Shown here in pieces: positions 43,246-51,972 of a stretch of DNA of 64,000 bases. The DNA is taken from contig NZ_JACHJL010000010.1 in the NCBI RefSeq assembly GCF_014203645.1, forward strand, positions 62,001 through 126,000, read 5' to 3'. This DNA is from Streptomyces zagrosensis (GTDB lineage Bacteria; Actinomycetota; Actinomycetes; Streptomycetales; Streptomycetaceae). The notes below the pieces were generated by a model. It was not told the DNA's origin. It saw only the letters and a program-made list of their open reading frames with translations, and searched no databases. The stretch's first letter is position 1. Each line of letters opens with the position of its first letter. The translations under genes were made by a program, and so were the position numbers.

Positions 43246-44154
43246 TCAGCGGGCGACCAGCGGCCCCAGTTCCTGGGCCAGGGCGATGGTCAGCGCGCGA
43301 AAGATACGGACCTCCGGGTTGCTGTCATCGGCGCGTATGGCGAGGTAGCTGCTTTCCCACGGTGCGTCGAGCACCGGCACGTACACCGCGCCCGGCCAGC
43401 CGTAATACCGCGCGAAGGACTTCAGACCCGAGCCCGCCGCGCACCCGGTGACCACTCCGGTCAGCACCTCCTGCGGGGTGAGGGCGTAGTGCGCGCTGCG
43501 CCGCTGCGCCTCGTCGTGGAAGTACAGATACTCGGTGAAGGGGCGCGGGGTGTGCGACGGCAAGCGGAAAAATGGCAGATCCGCTATGTCCTGAAGGTAC
43601 GCGCCGAGCTCCCGGGCGTCCGCGAGCGGTGACGTCTCGGGCACCACCACGATGCGCTGTTCGGTGGTCAGCACATCGGCGAGGACCCGCTCGTCATCGG
43701 GCGTGGGGCGTACGAACGCCACGTCCACGCTGTCCTGGAGCAACGCCGTCACGTGTTCGGTGAAGTCCAGTTGCCGCAGTTCGACGGGGACTTCGGGCCT
43801 GGCCCGCCGGTAGGCATTGATCGCGGCGGGCGTCAGCTCCGCCGAGCCATGGCCCATGATTCCCACGCGCAGCGGCCGTACGGTGTCGCTCTCCCGGTCC
43901 TGGACCAGGTCGGCCATGTCGTCCATGGCGGCGTTCGCGGCGGCGAGCAACCCACGGGCGTGCCCGACCAGTCGGGCGCCGGCAGGGGTCAGCGAGACCG
44001 GGTTGCGATGCAGCAGCCGGGCGCCGACCTCGCTCTCCAAGCGACGCACATGCTGGGTGACGGCGGGCGGTGAGAGGAAGAGCCGCGCAGCGGCCCGTCC
44101 GAAATGTCCTTCCTCAACGACCGCCAGAAACGACGACAGCAAGCGAAGGTCCAT
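43246..44154 (-). CDS. LysR-family transcriptional regulator
   Basis: A 302-residue LTTR. The N-terminal HTH is at about 1-62 (MDLRLLSSFLAVVEEGHFGRA, then SPPAVTQHVRRLESEVGARL). The substrate-binding domain starts near 90 (PLRVGIMGHGSAELTPAAIN, then DFTEHVTALLQDSVDVAFVRP, then EQRIVVVPETSPLA). ATG 44154 has GGTGGTGGG close upstream; ATG 44166 is in frame but lacks a binding site. It is divergent from an MFS transporter gene, and a classic LTTR box lies between them, so it most probably controls that transporter. The inducer cannot be read from the sequence. Confidence 0.92.
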   Translation of the reverse strand: MDLRLLSSFLAVVEEGHFGRAAARLFLSPPAVTQHVRRLESEVGARLLHRNPVSLTPAGARLVGHARGLLAAANAAMDDMADLVQDRESDTVRPLRVGIMGHGSAELTPAAINAYRRARPEVPVELRQLDFTEHVTALLQDSVDVAFVRPTPDDERVLADVLTTEQRIVVVPETSPLADARELGAYLQDIADLPFFRLPSHTPRPFTEYLYFHDEAQRRSAHYALTPQEVLTGVVTGCAAGSGLKSFARYYGWPGAVYVPVLDAPWESSYLAIRADDSNPEVRIFRALTIALAQELGPLVAR

Positions 44155-44191
44155 GCCCACCACCATAGAGAGGTCGCGGGCAGCGCCTCGA

Positions 44192-44218
44192 CCCGCCTTC
44201 ACGATTCGTGAAGGCGGG
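44192..44218. promoter_or_regulatory. Perfect inverted repeat with a LysR T-N11-A box
   Basis: Twelve-base arms CCCGCCTTCACG and CGTGAAGGCGGG flank a 3-nt spacer. The core TTCACGATTCGTGAA fits the LTTR consensus (TTCAC/GTGAA dyad). It lies between the divergent LysR and MFS starts, 39 nt from the transporter ATG. Confidence 0.8.
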
Positions 44219-44256
44219 CGGCGCTGGACGGTTGCACGCTCGTACAACTGAGCGGC

Positions 44257-45789
44257 ATGAGCACCACGACGAACCACAAGGCGCGAGGGCTGCGGCAGCC
44301 GCCCCCCACCACCCAGCCGCTGGCATCACCTGGCTACGGACTGCGCGCGGCCTGGCTGATGATGGCCTTCGGCTGGAGCGCCAACCAGTTCACCGCGTTG
44401 CTCGGCGCCTACCGCTCGGAGTTGGGGCTGGCCGAGTCCACCGTGACGGGTCTGTTTGCGGTGTACGTCATCGGGCTGGTGCCGGGGCTGCTGGCCGGCG
44501 GGCCGCTGGCCGACCGCACCGGACGCCGCCCGGTGGCGCTCACCGCGCTCGTCCTCAACCTCGTCTCCTCTCTCCTGCTGATGGCCGGCAGTTCCGCGAA
44601 CTGGTTGCTGCTGCCCGGCCGTTTCATCACCGGCATCAGCGCGGGGGCGTTGCTTGCGGCGGGCAGCGCCTGGGTCAAGGAGTTGTCGTCCCCGCCGTTC
44701 ACCTCACACCTGGCGCCGGGCACGGCGGCCAAGCGCTCGGGGCTCTTCGTTTCGGCGGGCTTCGCCTCGGGCGGCCTGATCGCCTCCATGATCGCCGAGT
44801 GGGCACCCCATCCGATGCTGACCGCGTATCTGCCCCATCTCGTTTTGGCGACCGCGGCGGGGGTGGCTGCGTTGAGGGTGCCGGAGTCACGTCGGCGCCA
44901 GCCGGGGGACGGCCCAGGCGACAAGGCCTTGTCCGCCGCGCCACCCTCGGTCGCCGCCCCAGCCCCGCACGTCACCTCGGCGCCAACGGTGACGCCCACC
45001 CCGGATATCGCCCTCGCACCCACCGCATCGACACCCACCGCATGGGTCCCGACGCCCCCGAAGCCCCCGACGACCCCTGCTTCTCCTGTCCCGCCTGCCT
45101 CTCCTGTCTTGTCCGTCTCTCCTGCACTGTCCGTCTCTCCTGCACTGTCCACCTCCACCACCTCCACCACCTCCACCCTCACCACGGCCTCTACCGCCTC
45201 CGCCGCCTCTACCGCCTCGCCGATCGAGCATCAGCACCGCTTCCTGCGGTCGATCGCACTGCTCGCCCCCTGGGTGTTCATTGGCCCCAGCGTCGGCTTC
45301 GCCACGCTCCCCGACCTGGTGGACAACGGCCTGTCGGGCTGGCAGACCGTCTACGCGGGCATCACCACGGCCGTCGTCCCAGGCGCCGGGCTCCTCGTGC
45401 AACCGCTGGCCCGCCAACTGGCCGCCCGCCGGCGGCTGGCCACGGCCATCGTCGGTTTGCTGGTCACGGCGATGGGCTTCGGCCTGGCCGTGCCGGCCGC
45501 CGCCATGGGGCAGCCCGCGCTCGCGCTGGTGGCCGCCGCGGTTCTCGGCGCCGGCTATGGGCTCGCCCTCACCTATGGGCTCACGGAGGTCGCGGCCATG
45601 GCCCCACCGGACCGGTTGGCCCGACTGACGGCGCGGTTCTGGGCGATGGCGTACATCGGGATGTGCACGCCGTATGTGCTATCGCTGCTTTCCGGTGCGT
45701 TCAGCATGTCGGTGCTGCTCGCGGCGGGAGCAGTGTTGGCCGTGCTGACCTGCGTGGCGCTGTTCTTGCTCAACCGGCAGGAGGGCTGA
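44257..45789 (+). CDS. Major facilitator superfamily transporter
   Basis: A 510-residue MFS exporter or permease. The N-terminal half has about six membrane segments (SANQFTALLGAYRSELGL, then FAVYVIGLVPGLLAGGPLADR with the MFS motif-A-like GGPLADRTGRRPV). The C-terminal half starts near residue 325 (IALLAPWVFIGPSVGF) and continues through several helices to the end. The central cytoplasmic loop (about 217-323) is unusually long and made of Pro/Ser/Thr/Ala repeats encoded by tandem DNA repeats. Substrate unknown. Divergent from the LysR gene and probably induced by it. Confidence 0.9.
   Translation: MSTTTNHKARGLRQPPPTTQPLASPGYGLRAAWLMMAFGWSANQFTALLGAYRSELGLAESTVTGLFAVYVIGLVPGLLAGGPLADRTGRRPVALTALVLNLVSSLLLMAGSSANWLLLPGRFITGISAGALLAAGSAWVKELSSPPFTSHLAPGTAAKRSGLFVSAGFASGGLIASMIAEWAPHPMLTAYLPHLVLATAAGVAALRVPESRRRQPGDGPGDKALSAAPPSVAAPAPHVTSAPTVTPTPDIALAPTASTPTAWVPTPPKPPTTPASPVPPASPVLSVSPALSVSPALSTSTTSTTSTLTTASTASAASTASPIEHQHRFLRSIALLAPWVFIGPSVGFATLPDLVDNGLSGWQTVYAGITTAVVPGAGLLVQPLARQLAARRRLATAIVGLLVTAMGFGLAVPAAAMGQPALALVAAAVLGAGYGLALTYGLTEVAAMAPPDRLARLTARFWAMAYIGMCTPYVLSLLSGAFSMSVLLAAGAVLAVLTCVALFLLNRQEG
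45111..45177. repeat. Tandem repeats in the MFS central loop
   Basis: An 18-bp unit (GTCCGTCTCTCCTGCACT) occurs twice at 45111-45146, and ACCTCCACC occurs three times at 45151-45177. All units are multiples of three and extend the Ser/Thr/Pro loop in frame. Confidence 0.8.
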
Positions 45790-45933
45790 AGTGAGGATGT
45801 GCGACCGGACGGGCGCTCGTGACCCGAAGCCCTCCGCACACTGCGGGTGGTGCCTTCGGCACCGCAAGATCGCACGAGGTGGCCAGCCAAACGGTTGTAC
45901 GCTTACTCGGTCCGCACACAGAGGAGCACGCCG

Positions 45934-46947
45934 ATGACTCAGCCTCCCAACGAGCCACCGCAGGGCGGCTTCGGCGCTCCGCCTCCTCCCCCACACGATC
46001 CCCGCCAGCCCCCACCGTCGCCTCCGCCGCCAAGCCCGCAGCAGCAGCCACCCGTTCACCCATCGGCTGCCCCACCGGCGCAGCCCGGCTACGGCTTTCC
46101 CCAGCAACCAGGGCAAGGCGCTGCTCCCTACGGCCAGGACCCGCAGGCCGGCCAGCCAGCACCGTACGGCCAGCCCGCCTACGGGCAATCGGCCTACGGG
46201 CAACCCACGCAGGGCAACCCCGCATCGCCTTACGGACACCAGCAGCAGACCGGCCCCTACGGGCAGCAGCCATACCCGGCAGACCCGTACGGGCAACAGC
46301 CAGGGCCGTACGGTCAGCAGCAGCAACCTTATGGAGGTGGCGGCTACCCGGCACCGCCCGGGCCGCCTCATAACGGGCGGGGATCGCGCAAGACGGCGTT
46401 GATCGCCGGATCGGTCGTCGCGGCGCTACTGGTGATATCCGGTGGCGTGTACGTCGCCACTCGCGATGACGATGACGGCGACAAGAAGCCGGTGGCCCAG
46501 CACAGCGAGGACGTAAGCGCGACGCCGCAGCCCACGGTGGAGCCGCCAGGCACGCCGGATGACGCGCTGCCCAGCGAGACCGTCACGGAGAGCCCGAGCG
46601 CCACAGGGCCCAGCGATCTCGTCCCCACAGGCACGGGAATCGACGGCGTCTGGCGCTCGAACAAGGACGGCAGGATGCTCGCCATGGCCGCGAGCGGACA
46701 GAACGTGAACGGCAAGGGCCGGGCCGGTGCCGCCCTGGTCAAGGGCGATCTGGAGTGTAAGGGTCAGCGCGAAGAGCGCACACCGGGCAAGACCTGGCGA
46801 CTCGCGCTCCTGTGCGAGCGCGGCGGGAAGCAGGACAAGAACCTCGGCGGCGACGTCACACTCGACGGCGACACGGTGACGGTCAACTGGGACAGCCAGG
46901 GCACCGAAACCTTTGCCCGCTTCAGGAACCTCGCCGAAGGCCCATAA
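45934..46947 (+). CDS. Pro/Gln/Tyr-rich single-pass membrane protein
   Basis: A 337-residue protein. Residues 1-145 are low-complexity Pro/Gln/Gly/Tyr repeats (many PYGQQ and QPAYGQ units), probably cytoplasmic and disordered. A membrane helix lies at about 152-172 (TALIAGSVVAALLVISGGVYV), preceded by RKT. An acidic and Pro/Thr-rich linker follows, then an external domain of about 105 residues (GIDGVWRSNKDGRMLAMA to TVNWDSQGTETFARF). This layout is common in actinobacterial envelope proteins of unknown function. GAGGAG precedes ATG 45934. Interaction with cell-envelope complexes through the repeat tail is possible but not shown. Confidence 0.82.
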   Translation: MTQPPNEPPQGGFGAPPPPPHDPRQPPPSPPPPSPQQQPPVHPSAAPPAQPGYGFPQQPGQGAAPYGQDPQAGQPAPYGQPAYGQSAYGQPTQGNPASPYGHQQQTGPYGQQPYPADPYGQQPGPYGQQQQPYGGGGYPAPPGPPHNGRGSRKTALIAGSVVAALLVISGGVYVATRDDDDGDKKPVAQHSEDVSATPQPTVEPPGTPDDALPSETVTESPSATGPSDLVPTGTGIDGVWRSNKDGRMLAMAASGQNVNGKGRAGAALVKGDLECKGQREERTPGKTWRLALLCERGGKQDKNLGGDVTLDGDTVTVNWDSQGTETFARFRNLAEGP

Positions 46948-47102
46948 GAGGCGGCCCGTTGACTTGCACGCCGACGCGGCAGCGGTCTCTTTGCCGAGCA
47001 GACTGAGCAGCCTGCGCAGGCCCAACGTTCGTACGGCCGCTGTGAACCGGCCGCCGCCATCGCGCACAGGGCACACAGGGCGCACGCCGAGGGCCGTAAC
47101 GC

Positions 47103-47122
47103 GCTGACCAACTGCGGTCAGC
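47103..47122. terminator. Weak hairpin between convergent genes
   Basis: A 7-bp stem (GCTGACC/GGTCAGC) with a 6-nt loop lies between the membrane-protein stop and the TetR stop. It is small, so termination here is uncertain. Confidence 0.3.
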
Positions 47123-47164
47123 AAGAGCTCACGGCACTCAGCGATCAGCAAGGGCCGGCGGTAG

Positions 47165-47776
47165 TCAGCGGTAGGAGTTGATCAGCCGCGCCAATTGCCG
47201 CCCCGCCGCTCGCAACGGCTCCTCGCTTCGGGCGACTTGAGCCGCCATCTCCGCGCCTTCCAGGGTGCTGATCACCGTGCTCGCCAGTTCGCGGGCCTCA
47301 TCCTCGGCGATACCCGCGCCGCGCAACTTCTCGTACACCAACTCCCGCCACCGCTGGAATGCCTCGGCCGCCGCCCGCTGAATGTCGGGGAGATGGCCGG
47401 CAGCGCCGAGCGCGGTGGCGGTGACCGGACAGCCATCCAGCCAAGCGGAGGCGTGCAAACCCTCGGCTAGCGCCACAGCGCAGTCGTCGATCGCGCCGGC
47501 CGGGTCCGGGCGGCTGTCGAGCATCTCCCCCAGGATGTCGGCGAACTCGCGGTCCCCGTGCCGGATCGCTTCCGCGGCAAGCTGCTGCTTGCCACCGGGA
47601 AAGAAGTGGTACAGCGAGCCCAGCGTCGCGCCGGCCTCCTGCGAGATCTGCTTGACCCCGCTCGCCTCGTACCCCTGCCGCTGCATCAGCCGCGAGGCCG
47701 TCCGGACGATCCGCTCACGAGTGCCGAGCGGACCCTGCTCCACCGTGTCCTCATCGTGCTGCGCCTTGGTCTTCAC
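47165..47776 (-). CDS. TetR-family transcriptional regulator
   Basis: A 203-residue regulator. The N-terminal HTH is at about residues 18-65 (TRERIVRTASRLMQRQGYEA, then GATLGSLYHFFPGGKQQLAAE). The C-terminal ligand domain resembles the TetR_C group with LDGCPVTATALG. Translation starts at GTG 47776, 17 bases from the first of two operator-like repeats. It is divergent from the imine-reductase-like gene and probably represses it and itself. No TTA codon. Confidence 0.92.
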   Translation of the reverse strand: MKTKAQHDEDTVEQGPLGTRERIVRTASRLMQRQGYEASGVKQISQEAGATLGSLYHFFPGGKQQLAAEAIRHGDREFADILGEMLDSRPDPAGAIDDCAVALAEGLHASAWLDGCPVTATALGAAGHLPDIQRAAAEAFQRWRELVYEKLRGAGIAEDEARELASTVISTLEGAEMAAQVARSEEPLRAAGRQLARLINSYR

Positions 47777-47792
47777 CCCCGCAGCTTACCGG

Positions 47793-47810
47793 ATAGAGCG
47801 CTCGCTCTAG
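47793..47810. promoter_or_regulatory. TetR operator copy 1
   Basis: The site contains TAGAGCG-CT-CGCTCTA, a perfect inverted repeat with 7-base arms and 2-base spacer, located 17 bases upstream of the TetR start. An identical 18-bp copy lies 46 bp away. Confidence 0.8.
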
Positions 47811-47838
47811 AGCATGTTAGGTTCTCGTCAGCGACTAG

Positions 47839-47856
47839 ATAGAGCGCTCGCTCTAG
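47839..47856. promoter_or_regulatory. TetR operator copy 2
   Basis: This is an exact copy of the 18-bp site at 47793, centred on TAGAGCG-CT-CGCTCTA, in the promoter region of the divergent reductase gene. Two identical sites suggest cooperative repression of both directions. Confidence 0.8.
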
Positions 47857-47963
47857 TGACGCGAACACCGTCACGCCCATGATCCGAGCGCATGTCGCCG
47901 CACGTCACGCTGCGCACCCACCGAGCGCAGCCCTACCGACCACCGATCACGAGGGACCCCACC

Positions 47964-48848
47964 ATGTTGAGCAAGCAGCACCAGCAGCCCGTCACCATCG
48001 TCGGCCTCGGCCCGATGGGGCGGGCCATGGCCGGCGCCTACCTCGACCGCGGCCACCAGGTCACCGTCTGGAACCGCACCCCGAGCAAGGCCGATGACCT
48101 GGTCGCCAGGGGCGCGACGCGCACGGCGACCATCGAAGAAGCACTGGGCATCAACGAGTTGGTGATCCTCAGCCTCACCGACTACGACGCGATGTACGCC
48201 ATCCTCGAACCGGTCACCAGCGCGCTATCCGGTCGGGTACTGGTCAACCTCACGTCCGACACGCCGCTCAAGGCCAGGGAGGCCGCCGCGTGGGCCGAGC
48301 GGCATGGTGCCGTGCATCTCACCGGAGGGGTGCAGTCGCCACCTTCGGGCATTGGCGCACCGGAGTCCTCCACCTTTTACAGCGGCCCCGCCGAGGCCTT
48401 CGAGGCTCATGCGGAAACGCTCCAGGTGATCAGCGGAACCGACTATCGAGGCACCGATCCGGGCCTGGCCGCGCTGATGTACCAGGTACAAATGGATGTG
48501 TTCTGGACGGCGATGCTCAGCTCGCTGCACGCCTTCGCGGTGGCCGACGCCCACGGCATCACGGCGGAAGACGTCCTGCCGCACCTGTCCGCCACTCTCG
48601 CCTCAGTGCCGGACTTCCTGGCCTTTTACGCCCCGCGCATCGCCGAGGGACACCACCCCGGCGATGTGGATCGGCTCGCGATGGGGGTCGCGAGCATCGA
48701 CCATGTCGTCCACACCGCTACCGACGCAGGAGTTGATGCCACGCTCCCCGCAGCCGTCCTGGAGGTCTTCCGCCGGGGCATCGCCGCGGGCCATGCCGAC
48801 GACAGCTTCACCAGCCTGATCGAGGTGCTCCGCAAGCCCGCCGGATAA
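47964..48848 (+). CDS. NAD(P)-binding reductase, imine reductase / beta-hydroxyacid dehydrogenase-like
   Basis: A 294-residue protein. The N-terminal Rossmann motif is at about 12-30 (VGLGPMGRAMAGAYLDRG) with NRTPSKADDLVARGA, where Arg after Asn points to NADP(H). The substrate loop is VHLTGGVQSPPSGIG. The C-terminal helical domain (LAALMYQVQMDVFWTAML, then FAVADAHGITAEDVLPHL) has the architecture of imine reductases and 6-phosphogluconate dehydrogenase relatives. The family reduces cyclic imines or beta-hydroxy acids; the substrate here is unknown. ATG 47964 lacks a strong ribosome binding site. It is controlled most likely by the divergent TetR gene. Confidence 0.85.
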   Translation: MLSKQHQQPVTIVGLGPMGRAMAGAYLDRGHQVTVWNRTPSKADDLVARGATRTATIEEALGINELVILSLTDYDAMYAILEPVTSALSGRVLVNLTSDTPLKAREAAAWAERHGAVHLTGGVQSPPSGIGAPESSTFYSGPAEAFEAHAETLQVISGTDYRGTDPGLAALMYQVQMDVFWTAMLSSLHAFAVADAHGITAEDVLPHLSATLASVPDFLAFYAPRIAEGHHPGDVDRLAMGVASIDHVVHTATDAGVDATLPAAVLEVFRRGIAAGHADDSFTSLIEVLRKPAG

Positions 48849-49332
48849 CACCCCCGGCACTCCCCTCCCGCCCCCGCAGCCCCGCAGCCCCACTGGCCTC
48901 CCCGCCTCACGACCTGTTCTCCTCGGCCGCCCCTCGCGGCCCCGCCCCCGCGCCAGGGAAGGTCTTCGGCCCTGCCGGAGATCTGCCGGAGATCCGCCGG
49001 AGAGCTGCGGGCCATCGGCCCATGATCGGCCGCAGAGAACACGCAATGCCCGTTGCCATTACACAAAGCCGCGCCGTTTCGCATATGCCAAACACACATT
49101 TCGCGTCAGCGGGTGACAGCTAAGCCGGTTTGGCTTACGTTGTCTTCCCCCCTGTCAGGCCCGTAACTGACGGGAAACCAGGTGATTTGGGTGACCGGTG
49201 TCGGTCCGTAGTGATGCTGAGTAAGGTGTGGTCTCTGCCGCGAGTCCGGTCGGAACGATTTCCGGCCTGAATTCGGCAGAAGTGGGGGCGGGTGTGGGTG
49301 AGCGGTGTCGTCAACAGGAACGGCAGGGGAGC
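48849..49332. other. Intergenic region upstream of the 49333 gene
   Basis: About 480 nt. The left half is C-rich low-complexity sequence with a short repeat (GCCGGAGATCTGCCGGAGATC near 48972-48995). The right half is less GC-rich (around 49030-49230) and probably contains the promoter of the following gene. No gene is supported. Confidence 0.4.
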
Positions 49333-50289
49333 ATGACCGCGGGCGTTTTCGAGGGGCAGTACGTTTGGCATCCGGCGGCAGACGACCGTGAACTCGCGAA
49401 CGCGTGTGTGGACGTACGGGCGGGACGCTACCGGAGCGCGCGGGAGGTGTTACAGGCCGCGCGCGGTGACTTCGGTCTGCGCGCACACCGCTCCCTGGTC
49501 CTGGCCTCCGAGGCGGCGGACTCCGATCTTACGGAGCGCTGGCTGGCCGAGGAGCCGGGCCAGGAGGCGGCGCTGTTGTGGGCCAGGGTGGCGGTGCTAC
49601 GGGCCACGCGTGCCGCCGATGGCCATGATCGTCGGGCGGCTGTGCTGAGCCGCATCGCGACGACGGCCTGCGAGCGTGCGGCGGAGATGGCGCCTTCTGA
49701 CCCCACGCCATGGGCCGCCCGGCTGGGCCTGTCCTCTTTACAGCAGTCGCGCGATCCCGCGCCTCGGGGACTGCTCACCGCACCGCCCGGTCCCTGGTTC
49801 CTGTTCGCGCGCGTCTTACGGCTCGATCCGTGGCACCGCGAGGCTCACCACCGGTTCTTGGCCTTCTTCTTTCCGCGCAACGGCGGTTCGACCAACGCCG
49901 CTTGGGATGTGGCCGCGTTCCTCGGGCAGCGGGCGCCCGCCTCTTCCGCGCTGCGGTTGCTGCCCTTGGTCACCCTCGTGGAGGGGCACAAACCGGCCGC
50001 TCCGCTGGCGAACCACGTCTGGGAGGAACCCCAGTGGAGGACGGCTGCGCTGAGCATCTACCAGTATTGGTTCCCGCACGCGGAATCCTGTCGCTTTACG
50101 CCCGTGCTCGACCTGGCCTATCTGGCACACGCGCTGTTCATGGCGCGGCGCCCGTTCGAGACCAGGGCAGTTCTCACAGCTATGGGTCCCTATGCGTCCC
50201 GCATGCCGTGGAGCGTGTTCGGCGACCCCGAGGACCAACTCACCCGGGCGCGGCGGCAATGCGGTCTACCCGTGCCCGGCTCACCCTGA
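49333..50289 (+). CDS. Hypothetical protein with three TTA codons
   Basis: A 318-residue, mostly helical protein of unrecognised family. The layout (ADDRELANACVDVRAGRYRSA, then EEPGQEAALLWARVAVLRA, then PWHREAHHRFLAFFF, then TPVLDLAYLAHALFMARRPF) suggests repeated helix pairs of the TPR type. There is no signal peptide or membrane segment. Codons 40 (49450), 136 (49738) and 162 (49816) are TTA, which is exceptional in this GC-rich window and implies strict dependence on the bldA tRNA, hence late growth or development. AGGGGAG lies just upstream of ATG 49333. The APC permease follows after 82 nt. Confidence 0.78.
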   Translation: MTAGVFEGQYVWHPAADDRELANACVDVRAGRYRSAREVLQAARGDFGLRAHRSLVLASEAADSDLTERWLAEEPGQEAALLWARVAVLRATRAADGHDRRAAVLSRIATTACERAAEMAPSDPTPWAARLGLSSLQQSRDPAPRGLLTAPPGPWFLFARVLRLDPWHREAHHRFLAFFFPRNGGSTNAAWDVAAFLGQRAPASSALRLLPLVTLVEGHKPAAPLANHVWEEPQWRTAALSIYQYWFPHAESCRFTPVLDLAYLAHALFMARRPFETRAVLTAMGPYASRMPWSVFGDPEDQLTRARRQCGLPVPGSP

Positions 50290-50371
50290 GCGACTCCAGC
50301 GCGTCCGCCGCGGGGTGAACCGCTCAGCCCGCGGCGAGGTCTTTCTCCCTCACCCCAGAAAGGTCGCGGTA

Positions 50372-51910
50372 GTGTCAGACCCCGAATCCCTTGCTCGTAC
50401 GAAAGCACGTCACGCGGCGGAACCAGGACCGCTCGATGACGATGCGACATTGCACGCCATGGGATATCCGCGCAAACTTACTCGACGTTTCCGCGCCTTC
50501 GATAACTTCGCGATATCCTTCACGATCATCAACATTATCTCGGGCATCTTTTCGTCATTCGGATTCGGCATGTCCGCCGGCGGCCCGCGCGTCCTGGTAT
50601 TCGGCTGGATCGCCGTTTCCATCATGGTGTTGTTCGTCGGCGCCGCAATGGCGGAGATCGCGTCCGCCTATCCCACGAGTGGCGCGCTGTATTTCTCCGC
50701 CGGAAAGCTCGCCAAGCGCCACCGCGGGGCCTGGTCCTGGTACACGGGCTGGCTCAACTTCGTCGGGCAAGTCGGCGGCACCGCCGCCACCGGATACGCC
50801 GCCGCCACCTTCATCCAGGCATTCTTGTCGATGCAGTGGCCCTCCTACGATGTGACGGCGCAGCGTACGGTCCTGATCACCGCCGTCATCTTGCTGGTCC
50901 AGGCCCTGGCCAACACCTACACCGTGCACCTCGTGGCCCTCATGAACCGAATCTCGGTGTGGTGGCTGCTGATCGGCCTGGTCGTGATCGTCGTGGTCCT
51001 CACGGTGGAGCCGTCGCACCACCAGTCCGCCTCGTTCGCCACCCATTTCGTCAACGACACCGGTTTCTCCAACGCGGTGTACGGCGGAATGCTTGGACTG
51101 CTCGTCACCAGTTGGACGTTCACCGGATTCGATGGCAGTTTTCACATGTCCGAGGAAACGGTACGCGCAACGGTCAACGCGCCCAAGGGCATCATGCGGG
51201 CCATCGGCTACTCCGCGGTGACCGGCCTGATCCTCATGCTCGCACTGGTGTATGCGATCCGTGACTACGACAAGGAGGCGGGCGCGGCGGCACCGCCGGT
51301 GCAGGTTCTCGTCGACGCGTTGGGCGTGGGCACCGCGAAACTACTGTTGCTCATCGTGATCGGTGCCATGTTGTTCTGTGGCCTGGCCAACATGACCAGT
51401 AACACCCGGCAGATCTTCGCGTTTTCGCGCGATGGAGCGATGCCCGGATCGCACTGGTGGCACTCGGTTTCACCGCGTACCCGCACCCCCGTCAAGGCGG
51501 TGTGGTTGGCCGCCGCCTGCTCGTTCGTGCTCGTCATCCCCGGCTGGTGGTCGCACACGGCGTTCACCGCTGTCGTCAGCGTCAACGTCGTGGGACTCTT
51601 CCTCTCCTATGCCGTGCCCATCTTCTTGCGGCTGCGGCTGGACGACTTCGAGCCGGGTCCCTGGCACCTGGGCCGGTACAGCAAGCTGATCGGGCGCGTA
51701 GCGGTGACGTGGATCGTGATCAGCAGCGTGCTGTTCATGCTGCCGCATGCCTCGCCCATCACGGCGACCTCGTTCAACTACGCGCCGATCGCACTGGCTA
51801 CGGTGTTGCTGATCGCTACGGTGTGGTGGTTCGCCAGCGCCCGCCGCCGCTTCAAGGGACCGGTCAGTTATGGCCGCCCCGACGAGGTGGCCGCCATGGA
51901 CCTGATCTGA
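50372..51910 (+). CDS. APC-family amino acid/amine permease
   Basis: A 512-residue membrane transporter with about 12 helices. The N-terminal hallmark is YPRKLTRRFRAFDNFAISFT, then IISGIFSSFGFGMSAGGP and IASAYPTSGALYFSAGKLA. Later FTGFDGSFHMSEETVRA is typical of the eukaryotic-type GABA/choline/amino acid permease branch of the APC superfamily. It probably imports an amino acid or amine by proton coupling. GTG 50372 is preceded by GAAAGG. It may be co-transcribed with the 49333 gene upstream and the GNAT gene downstream (62-nt gap). Confidence 0.9.
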   Translation: MSDPESLARTKARHAAEPGPLDDDATLHAMGYPRKLTRRFRAFDNFAISFTIINIISGIFSSFGFGMSAGGPRVLVFGWIAVSIMVLFVGAAMAEIASAYPTSGALYFSAGKLAKRHRGAWSWYTGWLNFVGQVGGTAATGYAAATFIQAFLSMQWPSYDVTAQRTVLITAVILLVQALANTYTVHLVALMNRISVWWLLIGLVVIVVVLTVEPSHHQSASFATHFVNDTGFSNAVYGGMLGLLVTSWTFTGFDGSFHMSEETVRATVNAPKGIMRAIGYSAVTGLILMLALVYAIRDYDKEAGAAAPPVQVLVDALGVGTAKLLLLIVIGAMLFCGLANMTSNTRQIFAFSRDGAMPGSHWWHSVSPRTRTPVKAVWLAAACSFVLVIPGWWSHTAFTAVVSVNVVGLFLSYAVPIFLRLRLDDFEPGPWHLGRYSKLIGRVAVTWIVISSVLFMLPHASPITATSFNYAPIALATVLLIATVWWFASARRRFKGPVSYGRPDEVAAMDLI

Positions 51911-51972
51911 GCGCAGCATGACCACCGGCCGTGCCTTGCGGCCACTCACCACGGGAAGGGACGAACAGCACA

